Positions 15,368 through 20,946 of a stretch of 45,317 bases of DNA are shown here, piece after piece. Under the pieces are notes generated by a model. It did no database searches. It was given only the letters and a program-made list of their open reading frames with translations, and had not been told where the DNA came from. The DNA is from a virus, in IMG/VR virus record IMGVR_UViG_3300047319_000914, positions 1 through 45,317 of that record. The stretch is one strand, 5' to 3'. Positions within the stretch are counted from its first letter, which is position 1; each line of letters begins with the position of its first letter. Both the position numbers and the translations under genes were made by a program.

Positions 15368-15709
15368 CTAGCCGGCGTTGACTTCGCAGAGGGCGTCCTT
15401 GAGAGCGGATTCCAGATCGGGATACTCGCCCAGCACGTTGAGTTTGGCGGGCTTGTCATCCACGTTGAGATGGAAGGTGGAACCATCGAGGCCGTAGTGT
15501 TGGTCCCCAAACTTCAAGACGTACCCATTGATCCAGAGGAGGGTGGCGAGGCTGAGGTCGGCCCTCACTTCCTCCAAGAGCTTCATCAACCCCGTTGAGT
15601 TGGGGTCGCGGCCATTGAGCTTGACATCCACTAACCGGCACACTTCCTCAGAGGGGAGAGAGCGGCTGTGGGCGAGGGCAATGACGGCGTGATCGAAGGG
15701 AGTGAGCAT
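15368..15709 (-). CDS. Protein with paralogue A domain and beta C-terminus
   Basis: 113 residues. Residues 1-60 match the 66-residue neighbour (DHAVIALAHSRSLPSEEV, RLVDVKLN, GLMKLLEEVRADLS). The additional part has strands INGYVLKFGDQHYGLDG and FHLNVDDKPAKLNV and ends in PDLESALKDALCEV. It suggests a duplication followed by loss or gain of the second domain. Confidence 0.6.
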   Translation of the reverse strand: MLTPFDHAVIALAHSRSLPSEEVCRLVDVKLNGRDPNSTGLMKLLEEVRADLSLATLLWINGYVLKFGDQHYGLDGSTFHLNVDDKPAKLNVLGEYPDLESALKDALCEVNAG

Positions 15710-15868
15710 GGGCTTCTCCTGCTTGAGTTTTGCTGATACACCACTGGTAGTGGGCCGAGATTTGGAGATACACACGATGTGCCGCACCAGCGTCGGCCGC
15801 AAAAGGCCGTTTGGAGCGGTAAAAACCACGTTTGTTGCGATGTTTTGGCTCTCTGGAGCCCGAAACTT

Positions 15869-15890
15869 GAGGAAACCAGCAGGAAACCAG
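15869..15890. repeat. Pair of AGGAAACCA repeats
   Basis: Two copies of AGGAAACCA (first preceded by G) with an 11-base period, one helical turn, in a gene-free stretch. A second pair lies at 16074-16095. The form resembles iterons or tandem protein-binding sites. Confidence 0.55.
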
Positions 15891-16073
15891 TCGGATGAGA
15901 GGTCGTCGCAAGTGACGCTGGAATCAAGACTTGTGTTGGTGACCAGCGGATCTTAACAGCGAGGTCAGTGGTAAAGACGGCCACCCCAAACCTCGATAAG
16001 TCATACCCAGCCAGCACTTACAACTTCCCCTCACCCGGCTGACTCCCCTCAGAACCCCCACTTTTCGGCACTT

Positions 16074-16095
16074 TAGGAAACCAACAGGAAACCAG
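16074..16095. repeat. Second pair of AGGAAACCA repeats
   Basis: TAGGAAACCAACAGGAAACC is nearly identical to the pair at 15869-15890, again with an 11-base spacing. It is next to the stop of a 16-codon reading frame. Confidence 0.55.
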
Positions 16096-16096
16096 C

Positions 16097-16147
16097 CTAA
16101 TCTCCCGTCAGCAGGAAGATGAAGGCCAGCACGACTAGAATCTCCAT
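16097..16147 (-). CDS. Very small hydrophobic peptide, 16 residues
   Basis: MEILVVLAFIFLLTGD, a single membrane-like helix, with a strong GGAGG site five bases before the ATG. Such tiny phage peptides can act in membranes or as regulators, but it might also be a leader peptide. Based on the ribosome site and hydrophobicity only. Confidence 0.45.
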   Translation of the reverse strand: MEILVVLAFIFLLTGD

Positions 16148-16237
16148 TTCGTCCTCCGGGGTTGATTGGTCTCGTCAGTACCCGCATTACGGGCAGAGAG
16201 GGCAAGGTGCGTGGGCTCGCACCCGCCCCGTTTCGAC

Positions 16238-16408
16238 CTAGGCGAACGCCAGTTCCCCGGTGAGGAACCTGATGGCCTCGCTGACCGACATCCGGCCGGC
16301 ACCCTGGATGGTAACCGTGCCGCGGTCGAGGCTGCCGATGGCGTCGAGGGCCGCTTCCGCATCGACGCAGCGAACTAGAACGCGGCCATTGCGATGGATC
16401 GTATACAT
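16238..16408 (-). CDS. Hypothetical small protein
   Basis: 56 residues: MYTIHRNGRVLVRCVDAEA, AIGSLDRGTVTIQG and SVSEAIRFLTGELA. Clear small alpha-beta layout, a GGAG-like site before the ATG. Unknown. Confidence 0.55.
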   Translation of the reverse strand: MYTIHRNGRVLVRCVDAEAALDAIGSLDRGTVTIQGAGRMSVSEAIRFLTGELAFA

Positions 16409-16474
16409 GGACTGGACTCCTGGGGTTTGGGGTTGAGGCTGCGAACCTTTGGGACGTTGGTGCTGGTCACGACG

Positions 16475-16711
16475 CTACTTGGGGAGGTCTTTGCTGCCGA
16501 CGACGGTCAGGTTGAGGCCAATCTGGACGGTCACGACCTTGCCATCGACCTCGACCTGGGTCTTGCCGTTCATGTACCAGCCCAGCGAGCCGGTGCTGAA
16601 GGCGTGCATGGGGACCAGCATCGGCACCCCGTTGAGGACCATGTTCAGGCTCTTCGGGGCCTTGGCGTTGAACTCATCGCGGGTCACCGGGCAGACGGTC
16701 TTGCTAGCCAT
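16475..16711 (-). CDS. Hypothetical protein
   Basis: 78 residues from ATG 16711 with AGGAG eight bases upstream. Beta-strand rich: GVPMLVPMHAFSTGSLGWY and GKTQVEVDGKVVTVQIGLN. Preceded on the minus strand by a hairpin like the one at 17336-17358. Unknown function. Confidence 0.6.
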   Translation of the reverse strand: MASKTVCPVTRDEFNAKAPKSLNMVLNGVPMLVPMHAFSTGSLGWYMNGKTQVEVDGKVVTVQIGLNLTVVGSKDLPK

Positions 16712-16726
16712 TGTCTGGACTCCTGA

Positions 16727-16759
16727 AACGAAGCGAGCCGCCCAAAGTGAGCGGCCCAA
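16727..16759 (-). promoter_or_regulatory. Repeated hairpin before a ribosome site, copy 1
   Basis: On the minus strand a GGGCCGC/GCGGCTC stem is followed by GCTTCGTTT and then AGGAG. The same flanks and a differing but still paired stem occur at 17326-17363 (GAGCCACC/GGTGGCTC, GCATCGTTT). Paired changes in the two copies support a real RNA element. Confidence 0.5.
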
Positions 16760-16816
16760 GTGCCCCGGCCCCCAACGAAGGGGTGGACCGATACGGGGCT
16801 GATGAGCAGGGAAGAC

Positions 16817-17089
16817 CTACTCGCTGATGACCGTGGGCGTGTCGTCCTCGTGACAGGCATAGCCTCGAATCCGCTCAGGACGCATCGTGTCGTGGTCGTA
16901 GACCGGGCTGAACTCGGGGACGGCCAGTTCCTCCAGAGACTCGCAAACGCGGGCCTTGTATCCCATGTCCCGTATCGCGTCGGCCCTCTGCTCGGCTTCC
17001 TCGTGGGAGCCGCTATTGAGGCTGACGTCTTGCCACGACATCGCACCCAGGGTGCCAGGGGTCGGGCCGTACCATTGAACTGCACACAT
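16817..17089 (-). CDS. Hypothetical protein
   Basis: 90 residues from ATG 17089, GGAGAG upstream. MCAVQWYGPTPGTLG, then SHEEAEQRADAIRDMGYKAR, a helix followed by a strand; the end is acidic. No family recognised. Confidence 0.6.
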   Translation of the reverse strand: MCAVQWYGPTPGTLGAMSWQDVSLNSGSHEEAEQRADAIRDMGYKARVCESLEELAVPEFSPVYDHDTMRPERIRGYACHEDDTPTVISE

Positions 17090-17141
17090 AGCTCTCTCCT
17101 GCTGATGATGGGTTTGGGTAGATACGCCGGCTGCGAACCGG

Positions 17142-17315
17142 CTAGTGCTGGTAAGCCAGGTACTCGTTGCGTGTGCCCTGCACCGGCAGGGTCACTTCGT
17201 TGCCCATGGTGACGAGGGTGTCCCGCCGGGTGTTGGCAGCGTACTCGCTGACGAACCACACGACGTTCCACTGTCCACACCGGGTGACCCGGTAGGAGAT
17301 GTGCCAGTATTCCAC
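17142..17315 (-). CDS. Hypothetical protein, GTG start
   Basis: 57 residues. GTG 17315 (MEYWHISYRVT) is chosen because GGAGAG lies six bases upstream and the longer frame runs through the tRNA-like region. WNVVWFVSEYAANTRRDTLV then VTLPVQGTRNEYLAYQH. Lies immediately behind the structured RNA. Confidence 0.55.
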   Translation of the reverse strand: MEYWHISYRVTRCGQWNVVWFVSEYAANTRRDTLVTMGNEVTLPVQGTRNEYLAYQH

Positions 17316-17325
17316 GGTTGCTCTC

Positions 17326-17363
17326 CAAACGATGCGAGCCACCCGTAGTAGGTGGCTCAAGTC
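17326..17363 (-). promoter_or_regulatory. Repeated hairpin, copy 2, at the end of the structured RNA
   Basis: Perfect 8-bp stem GAGCCACC/GGTGGCTC with a 7-base loop (17336-17358), just behind the tRNA-like domain and before the ribosome site of the 57-residue gene. No T-run follows, so it is more likely a processing or stabilising hairpin than a terminator. Confidence 0.5.
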
Positions 17364-17444
17364 GGTATTGGTGGAGTCGAACCACCACTCCCTGCCGGTG
17401 CCCCTGTCTGTGGGTGGCACCGGAGTCAATCCCCGTTGATACCG
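17363..17444 (-). ncRNA. tRNA-like domain with canonical T-arm
   Basis: A T-arm of GGTGG, the loop TTCGACT and CCACC (17386-17370) is a perfect match to the tRNA consensus. CGGTAT (17444-17439) can pair with ATACCG (17368-17363) as an acceptor-like stem. An 8-bp CCGGTGCC/GGCACCGG helix replaces the anticodon arm but has a 13-base loop, so no decoding anticodon is evident. CCCGTT/AACGGG brackets CGGTATC as a hairpin loop, so the acceptor would be a pseudoknot. No CCA encoded. Best seen as tRNA-like, not a working tRNA. Confidence 0.6.
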
Positions 17445-17588
17445 AACGGGAGTTTAGCGTCATACCCTGGACGTGGTCGATTACAGTCCGACCATGCACA
17501 CTTAGTTCTGTCCGAAGATTGCCTTGCGGCTCAACACGGACTCCCGTAGCATGCGACGACCGTAAGCACTGCCAGTTGGGTGGCATAC

Positions 17589-17672
17589 CATCGCGGGGCG
17601 GTGTTTCATCAACGACTCGGCTGGGGCCGGAGCCCGAGCTTCACAGTCTCCCGCCTACCCTACACAGCGATG
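17589..17672 (-). ncRNA. Module resembling the 23S rRNA L1 stalk
   Basis: Minus strand GTGTAGGGTAGGCGGGAGAC, then TGTGAAGC, an apical hairpin (CTCGG/CCGAG), then GAGTCGTTGATGAAACACCG. Bacterial 23S rRNA (helices 75-79) reads GTGTAGGATAGGTGGGAGAC...TGAAGC...GAGTCGTTGTTGAAATACCA in many species. The GGTGG/CCACC helix of rRNA is GGCGG/CCGCC here, a covarying change that keeps pairing. CATCGC (17672-17667) and GCGATG (17594-17589) close the module perfectly. The comparison is from memory. Flanking sequence is not 23S-like. Confidence 0.7.
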
Positions 17673-18197
17673 ACACCATCTGGGTGGCCTACGGTTGCTT
17701 CGCCTGACGTGGCTCTCATTGTCGGGCCGGTGTGCCAATCACCAGCCCTCATGGGGCAGACGCCGGGGGAAGCTGAGCTTTACTACGTGCCCCACACTGG
17801 ACACGTCCGGCCTTTCCGTTGATCGACCGGGCGTAGGTGGCCCTCAGAGCCGCGGCTTTCGCCGGCACTCTTTCCCCACTACGGGAGGAGGGTCTAATCG
17901 GTGTCCCTTTCGGGCACCGTCGCACTTCCAGACCATCCCGCGGCTTCTAGCTGGATTTCTCAGGCGGGCTTGTCGGGGCTCACACTCCCCGAACCCTGTC
18001 CCGTCCCCTTTCCCCGGCCCTATCCGACCCGGCCCGTGGCCTCAGGTTGGACGCCCTCCGGGGGGAGGACCAGCTTCATCCGCGAGGCCCAGTGCGGCCT
18101 ACGCAGCAAGCTACCGAGTTGTCAAAGAGCGGGGCGAACCGGGCGAAGGGCTAGCGGGTGGACAGGGGTGTGGGCGGCACCCCGTCCAGCGGCCCCA

Positions 18198-18788
18198 CTA
18201 GCTCAGCTTGAGGGCGGCGACCAGGGAGCGAAGGTCGTCGGCCTTCATCGTGGAACGGCCCTTGACCTGTTCCTTCGTGACGGTGCCGGCGGTGAGGGCG
18301 GCGGCGATGAGGGCCTTGCAGGCGACGGCGGTGAGGCCACCCTTGCTCTTGGACGACTGGCCGGGACGCTTGTCGGCATCCATGTTGGCCTTGACCACCG
18401 CGACCGACCAGCCCTTCGTGGGCTCGCAACCCATCTTGGCCTTGTAGGCGGCGACCACCGCGGCCTTGCCGTTCTTGCCACCGGGGAGGGGCAGCACGGT
18501 GGCGGTGCAGGCGGCAACCAGCTTCTTGCACGACCACGACGCGGTCGGGGCGATGCCACCCGACTTGGCCTTGTACGATTCGGTGAGTTGGGCCTTGGCC
18601 GCGGAGTTGCGGGGAGCCCGCTGTCCACGGAGGGCCTCGATGCACTTGGCGGCGGACCACCACGCGGGGGCCGAGTAGCCCAGATGGGTCTGGACCATCT
18701 CACGTAGAGCGGAACGCTTGAACGCTTCCAGGTTGGTCGGCATGGCGGGACGGGCGACGACTTCGGGGGTGGCAACGGCGGCGGTCAT
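18198..18788 (-). CDS. Basic Lys/Ala-rich repeat protein next to the structured RNA
   Basis: 196 residues, strongly basic. About three degenerate repeats occur: LGYSAPAWWSAAKCIEAL, then YKAKSGGIAPTASWSCKKL and YKAKMGCEPTKGWSVAVVKA, all with a Tyr/Lys start, Pro-Thr and a Trp-Ser-x-x-x-(hydrophobic) end. The spacing is like SAP-type or other short helix-turn-helix nucleic-acid binding repeats. A GGTGAGG/CCTCACC hairpin lies in its leader. Directly upstream of the large RNA and in the same direction, so it could bind that RNA; this is inference. Confidence 0.6.
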   Translation of the reverse strand: MTAAVATPEVVARPAMPTNLEAFKRSALREMVQTHLGYSAPAWWSAAKCIEALRGQRAPRNSAAKAQLTESYKAKSGGIAPTASWSCKKLVAACTATVLPLPGGKNGKAAVVAAYKAKMGCEPTKGWSVAVVKANMDADKRPGQSSKSKGGLTAVACKALIAAALTAGTVTKEQVKGRSTMKADDLRSLVAALKLS

Positions 18789-19051
18789 GGCAAGACTCCA
18801 GTCTCGGGTGTTCGGCCCCTCACCACCCGGTGAGGTTCACCCATATATAGCCAGGGGCTTTTTCTGTTCGCGGGGGGAGGTGCGTGGATCTGCCGCCGCC
18901 GCGGCGGGGGTGCAGAGGCGATAGGCTTTCCCAACAAAGTTTCGTATCACCTAATCTCCTCCTGGCGGCACAAACACGTTGTCTTTGCTAATCTTCCTGA
19001 CTACCATGTCCCTGTGGCTCATCAACCAAACAAAAGCGAGGGCGAAGCCCA
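18789..19051. promoter_or_regulatory. Divergent intergenic region
   Basis: Separates the minus-strand left arm from a plus-strand DNA-binding gene. The leader of 18788 holds a CCTCACC/GGTGAGG hairpin and a TATATAT sequence that might be a -10 box without a clear -35. A GC-rich palindromic CCGCCGCGGCGG lies near 18895. No other reading frame looks real. Confidence 0.45.
18979..19007 (+). promoter_or_regulatory. Possible sigma70 promoter for the HTH gene
   Basis: TTGTCT, 17-base spacer, TACCAT, about 45 bases before ATG 19052. Four of six bases match in each box, so the call is moderate. Confidence 0.4.
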
Positions 19052-19300
19052 ATGTCCAAGTCAGCCGAAATCCGCACCTACCTCGAGAAGCACCCCACCG
19101 CGGCCGTCAAAGATGTCGCAGACAAATTCGGCGTCCAGCCGAGCCTGGTCTACACGATCCGCTCAGCCACCAAACGAACCACGCCTCCAAGTCCCACAGC
19201 CACCGGCATCACGGTCGAAACCATCGAGACCGTCAGAAAATTGGCCGACCAAGTCGGCCATGACAACCTGAGACGCTTGATTGACGTCCTCGCCGACTAA
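19052..19300 (+). CDS. Small helix-turn-helix DNA-binding protein
   Basis: 82 residues. SAEIRTYLEKHPTAAVKDV then ADKFGVQPSLVYTIRSA is a compact helix-turn-helix, with the pattern IR-YL--HP-A known from many small planctomycete proteins. The C-terminus IETVRKLADQVGHDNLRRL is a possible dimerising helix. It sits in the control region between the two arms and is the best candidate for a regulator acting on the nearby promoters, an inference. Followed by a strong terminator. Confidence 0.7.
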   Translation: MSKSAEIRTYLEKHPTAAVKDVADKFGVQPSLVYTIRSATKRTTPPSPTATGITVETIETVRKLADQVGHDNLRRLIDVLAD

Positions 19301-19305
19301 GGCAA

Positions 19306-19345
19306 AGAGCCCCGACCATTGAAGGCCGGGGCTCATTTTGTTTGG
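19306..19345 (+). terminator. Rho-independent terminator
   Basis: GAGCCCCG ... CCGGGGCTC stem followed by ATTTTGTTTG, between two convergent genes (19052-19300 plus and 19359-19580 minus). Read from the minus side it may also stop the opposite transcript. Confidence 0.7.
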
Positions 19346-19358
19346 TGGGGCGAACTAT

Positions 19359-19580
19359 TCAGTTGACCGACACGATAGGTTCCCTTATCGGAAAATTTTC
19401 GGCCAGGTCTTTCAGAGCGAGCAACTGAAGATTACGAGATACAAACCTGCTATTGATCGATGCAAGCCTCATAGCAAGCTCAGAAGCTTTTTGGATCTGA
19501 CCAATCTCGATGTAGTCAGAAACACATAGATGCAGTAGCTCCATTGCCTCAGCCGCGACTAACATTGTGGCGGTGTTCAT
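19359..19580 (-). CDS. Hypothetical helical protein
   Basis: 73 residues, AAGGAGG seven bases before ATG 19580. Helical and Leu/Ala-rich: MLVAAEAMELLHLCVSDYI and KASELAMRLASINSRFV. Possibly a small protein-binding module. It lies downstream of the promoter at 19912-19939 with a long leader of about 325 bases. Confidence 0.6.
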   Translation of the reverse strand: MNTATMLVAAEAMELLHLCVSDYIEIGQIQKASELAMRLASINSRFVSRNLQLLALKDLAENFPIREPIVSVN

Positions 19581-19632
19581 CTGAAACCTCCTTGAACGTG
19601 AAGGATAAGACGCTTCGGCAGGGTGGTCCTCC

Positions 19633-19872
19633 TCAACACAACATCGCGAAATCCACGAGCCGGTGCCGAGAAGCCGAGATTATCTCACTGATAATCAGGC
19701 CGGCAATTGTATCTTTATAGATAAAATTTTTTCCCCAGCTGAATACTGGGGGAGGCGACGGGGAGTAGTTGGTAATCTCCTGGAACTTCCTCACGTTGGG
19801 AGCGTAAGGTCTTTTTCTTTTTTCCAGGTCACACGCAAAAAGGAGCGTGAGAGCGACAACGATAAAAGTGAT
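19633..19872 (-). CDS. Possible lipoprotein-like frame without a standard start codon
   Basis: An open frame in the leader between the promoter at 19912-19939 and the 73-residue gene. It reads ITFIVVALTLLFACDLEKRK, a lipoprotein-like membrane segment ending in LFAC, then KFQEITNYSPSPPPVFSWGK and FIYKDTIAGLIISEIISASR. There is no ATG, GTG or TTG before the membrane segment after the in-frame TAG at 19915-19917. Either it uses a rare start (ATC at 19872), starts internally at a GTG, is damaged, or is not a gene. Confidence 0.3.
   Translation of the reverse strand: MTFIVVALTLLFACDLEKRKRPYAPNVRKFQEITNYSPSPPPVFSWGKNFIYKDTIAGLIISEIISASRHRLVDFAMLC
19678..19696. promoter_or_regulatory. Inverted repeat GATTATC-5-GATAATC
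   Basis: Perfect 7-base arms separated by TCACT, followed shortly by TATCT-TTAT-AGATA (19710-19723), in the AT-rich control region. Could be an operator for the small HTH proteins here. No experimental link. Confidence 0.4.
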
Positions 19873-19911
19873 GGTGAGAGCTCTGGGTGAGTCGTTGCGG
19901 GTAGCGAAGGT

Positions 19912-19939
19912 ATGCTAGCATCAGAAACTCGTGTGTCAA
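19912..19939 (-). promoter_or_regulatory. Sigma70-type promoter, minus strand
   Basis: TTGACA (19939-19934), 16-base spacer, extended -10 TGC-TAGCAT (19917-19912). One TGCTAGCA palindrome spans the -10. It would transcribe toward 19580. Same architecture as the promoters at 10144 and 12893. Confidence 0.7.
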
Positions 19940-20044
19940 GCTAAATCATTAACATGTTGCCAAAATCACTTGACCGCGAGTACCATATTAGCAGAGCAAG
20001 TCACTGTCGCGATAGCTGTGACTGAGTAGAACATTGCGGCTTCG

Positions 20045-20293
20045 TTAACTTTCACCGGAGATTAGCAAAGACGCCCCATCCTGGCTGCGTACCTTTCCAG
20101 GCTTCATCACTTCACACACCCCACGGCCCATTCTCTTTTTAATCCCGAGGCTCTGCCGGATGTGCCGTACTGCGTAGAGCGTTACGTTTCGCCCCGTCAA
20201 CCGGGTCAGCGTCAACGCGATGTCCGTGTCCTTCATTATGGCCGCGTTTGCCTTGATGAAGTCGATTTCAGCTTCCGACCACACAAATCTCAT
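20045..20293 (-). CDS. Small DNA-binding protein, helix-turn-helix/Myb-like
   Basis: 82 residues from ATG 20293 with GAGGA upstream. MRFVWSEAEIDFIKANAAI then DTDIALTLTRLTGRNVTLYA and VRHIRQSLGIKKR resemble small SANT/Myb-type or HTH proteins in which a Trp-containing helix precedes two further helices and a basic tail. Divergent from the plus-strand late operon, with only 45 bases between starts; it may regulate that operon. Confidence 0.6.
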   Translation of the reverse strand: MRFVWSEAEIDFIKANAAIMKDTDIALTLTRLTGRNVTLYAVRHIRQSLGIKKRMGRGVCEVMKPGKVRSQDGASLLISGES

Positions 20294-20321
20294 CTCTCGT
20301 CCTCTTCTCGGCGTAGCCGCC

Positions 20322-20330
20322 GGGTGTATT
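20322..20330 (+). promoter_or_regulatory. GGTGTATT-type late promoter motif, head of plus operon
   Basis: GGGTGTATT, nine bases before ATG 20339. If it acts as a -10 element, as proposed for its sister copies, the transcript would be nearly leaderless for the first gene. It lies in the 45-base gap between divergent genes, at the head of the plus-strand block. Confidence 0.5.
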
Positions 20331-20338
20331 ACCTGTGT

Positions 20339-20530
20339 ATGAGCAAGCAAGAAACAATAGTTCCCACAGAACTTTACACCACCGAAGCGGCCACGGAACG
20401 CCGCCGTTCTCAGCAGGAAGTGTCAGTCGCCGACCCTACGCCCGAGGTTGGGCTGGCGGCGATACAGAAGAGCCTGAGGTGCGGGAAGCATCCGGGTGAG
20501 AGTCTTCCCTGCTCAGCTTGCGGCAAGTAA
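20339..20530 (+). CDS. Hypothetical protein with Cys pair
   Basis: 63 residues: MSKQETIVPTELYTTEAA, then LAAIQKSLRCGKHPGES and CSACGK at the end. One CxxC plus one Cys and His gives a possible zinc site. No ribosome site before ATG, consistent with a short or absent leader. Unknown. Confidence 0.5.
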   Translation: MSKQETIVPTELYTTEAATERRRSQQEVSVADPTPEVGLAAIQKSLRCGKHPGESLPCSACGK

Positions 20531-20938
20531 ATGCTGTCAATCGAGTACATCCTCCGGGTGTCCAGGATGATGAGTCAATCCTGCGACCGTTCTCCACCTT
20601 CTGGACCGTGTGTCACGCCCATGAATGACTACAAGCCCGTCCCGGCCGGTGCCATCAAGCTGGAACTCGACCACTGGCACTGCGGCGACGTCTGCTCCTG
20701 CCAGTCCATTCGGATCATGGCCCAGGTGACCAACACGCCCCACTGGTGCCCAGCCGACGTTCCCTATCTGGTTCCGGTCTGGGAAAGCTTTTGGTTCCAT
20801 CCGGACGAAGAAGAGCCTTTGATCCAGGAGCTACGCGAGAAGGTGGAAGAGGCGTGCAAGCACTACGGGCTGACGCCAATCCTCGAAGGTGGCCCGTGGG
20901 ACTGGGAAGGAACGTCGCAACTTCCTGTGAAACATTGA
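20531..20938 (+). CDS. Hypothetical protein
   Basis: Up to 135 residues; the start is uncertain (ATG 20531, directly after the previous stop, ATG 20567, or ATG 20621, MNDYKPVPAGAIKLEL, which begins the well-ordered part). Contains DHWHCGDVCSCQSIRI, a His/Cys cluster, and a long acidic helix (EEEPLIQELREKVEEACKH). No family recognised. Confidence 0.55.
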   Translation: MLSIEYILRVSRMMSQSCDRSPPSGPCVTPMNDYKPVPAGAIKLELDHWHCGDVCSCQSIRIMAQVTNTPHWCPADVPYLVPVWESFWFHPDEEEPLIQELREKVEEACKHYGLTPILEGGPWDWEGTSQLPVKH

Positions 20939-20946
20939 GCAAAACA

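Larger units (their letters stand above)
15710..16096. other. Intergenic region of about 390 bases, no gene found
   Basis: No credible reading frame. Holds two pairs of AGGAAACCA repeats (15869-15890 and 16074-16095) and a small CGGCC/GGCCG hairpin near 15801. It precedes the minus-strand operon that begins with the 113-residue gene, so it could contain its promoter, but I find no clear TTGAC-box here. Confidence 0.5.
17330..18190 (-). ncRNA. Large structured RNA with L1-stalk-like module and tRNA-like end
   Basis: About 860 bases without a convincing gene on either strand. Reading the minus strand gives dense helices: GGTGCCC-GAAA-GGGACACC (17918-17900) inside a GGTCT/AGACC helix, a 9-bp hairpin GGGCTGGTG/CACCGGCCC with a 7-base loop (17748-17724), GTCCG/CGGAC enclosing GCC-GCAA-GGC (17541-17510), GGTCG/CGACC, and several GNRA tetraloops. 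It includes the L1-stalk-like module at 17589-17672 and ends in the tRNA-like domain at 17363-17444. A perfect TTGACA lies at 18125-18120 with only a weak -10 18 bases further, so the 5' end may be near 18090, or the RNA may be cut from a longer transcript. Known comparators are the giant ornate RNAs GOLLD and ROOL of phages and prophages, often near tRNAs; identity to either is untested. Confidence 0.65.

Noticed and set aside
17363-17444. An ordinary tRNA gene
   Set aside because: The T-arm is perfect, but the anticodon-arm loop has 13 bases and no CCA or normal D-arm is clear, so I list it as tRNA-like only.
17761-17820. A second 23S rRNA resemblance (ACGGAAAGGCC, as near the peptidyl transferase loop)
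   Set aside because: Only about 11 bases agree and the flanks do not follow rRNA order, so this may be chance.
17330-18190. RNase P RNA, tmRNA, group I or group II intron
   Set aside because: I see no conserved RNase P core, no tmRNA 5' end with tag reading frame, and no intron catalytic core or domain V.
17901-18707. Long plus-strand frame across the structured RNA and the repeat protein
   Set aside because: Gly/Ala/Arg/Ser-rich composition is typical of GC shadow frames, no ribosome site, and the minus strand has a better explanation on both parts.
19663-19890. Plus-strand 75-codon frame in the control region
   Set aside because: Starts with GTG without a ribosome site, polar low-complexity end, overlaps the minus-strand promoter and frame.
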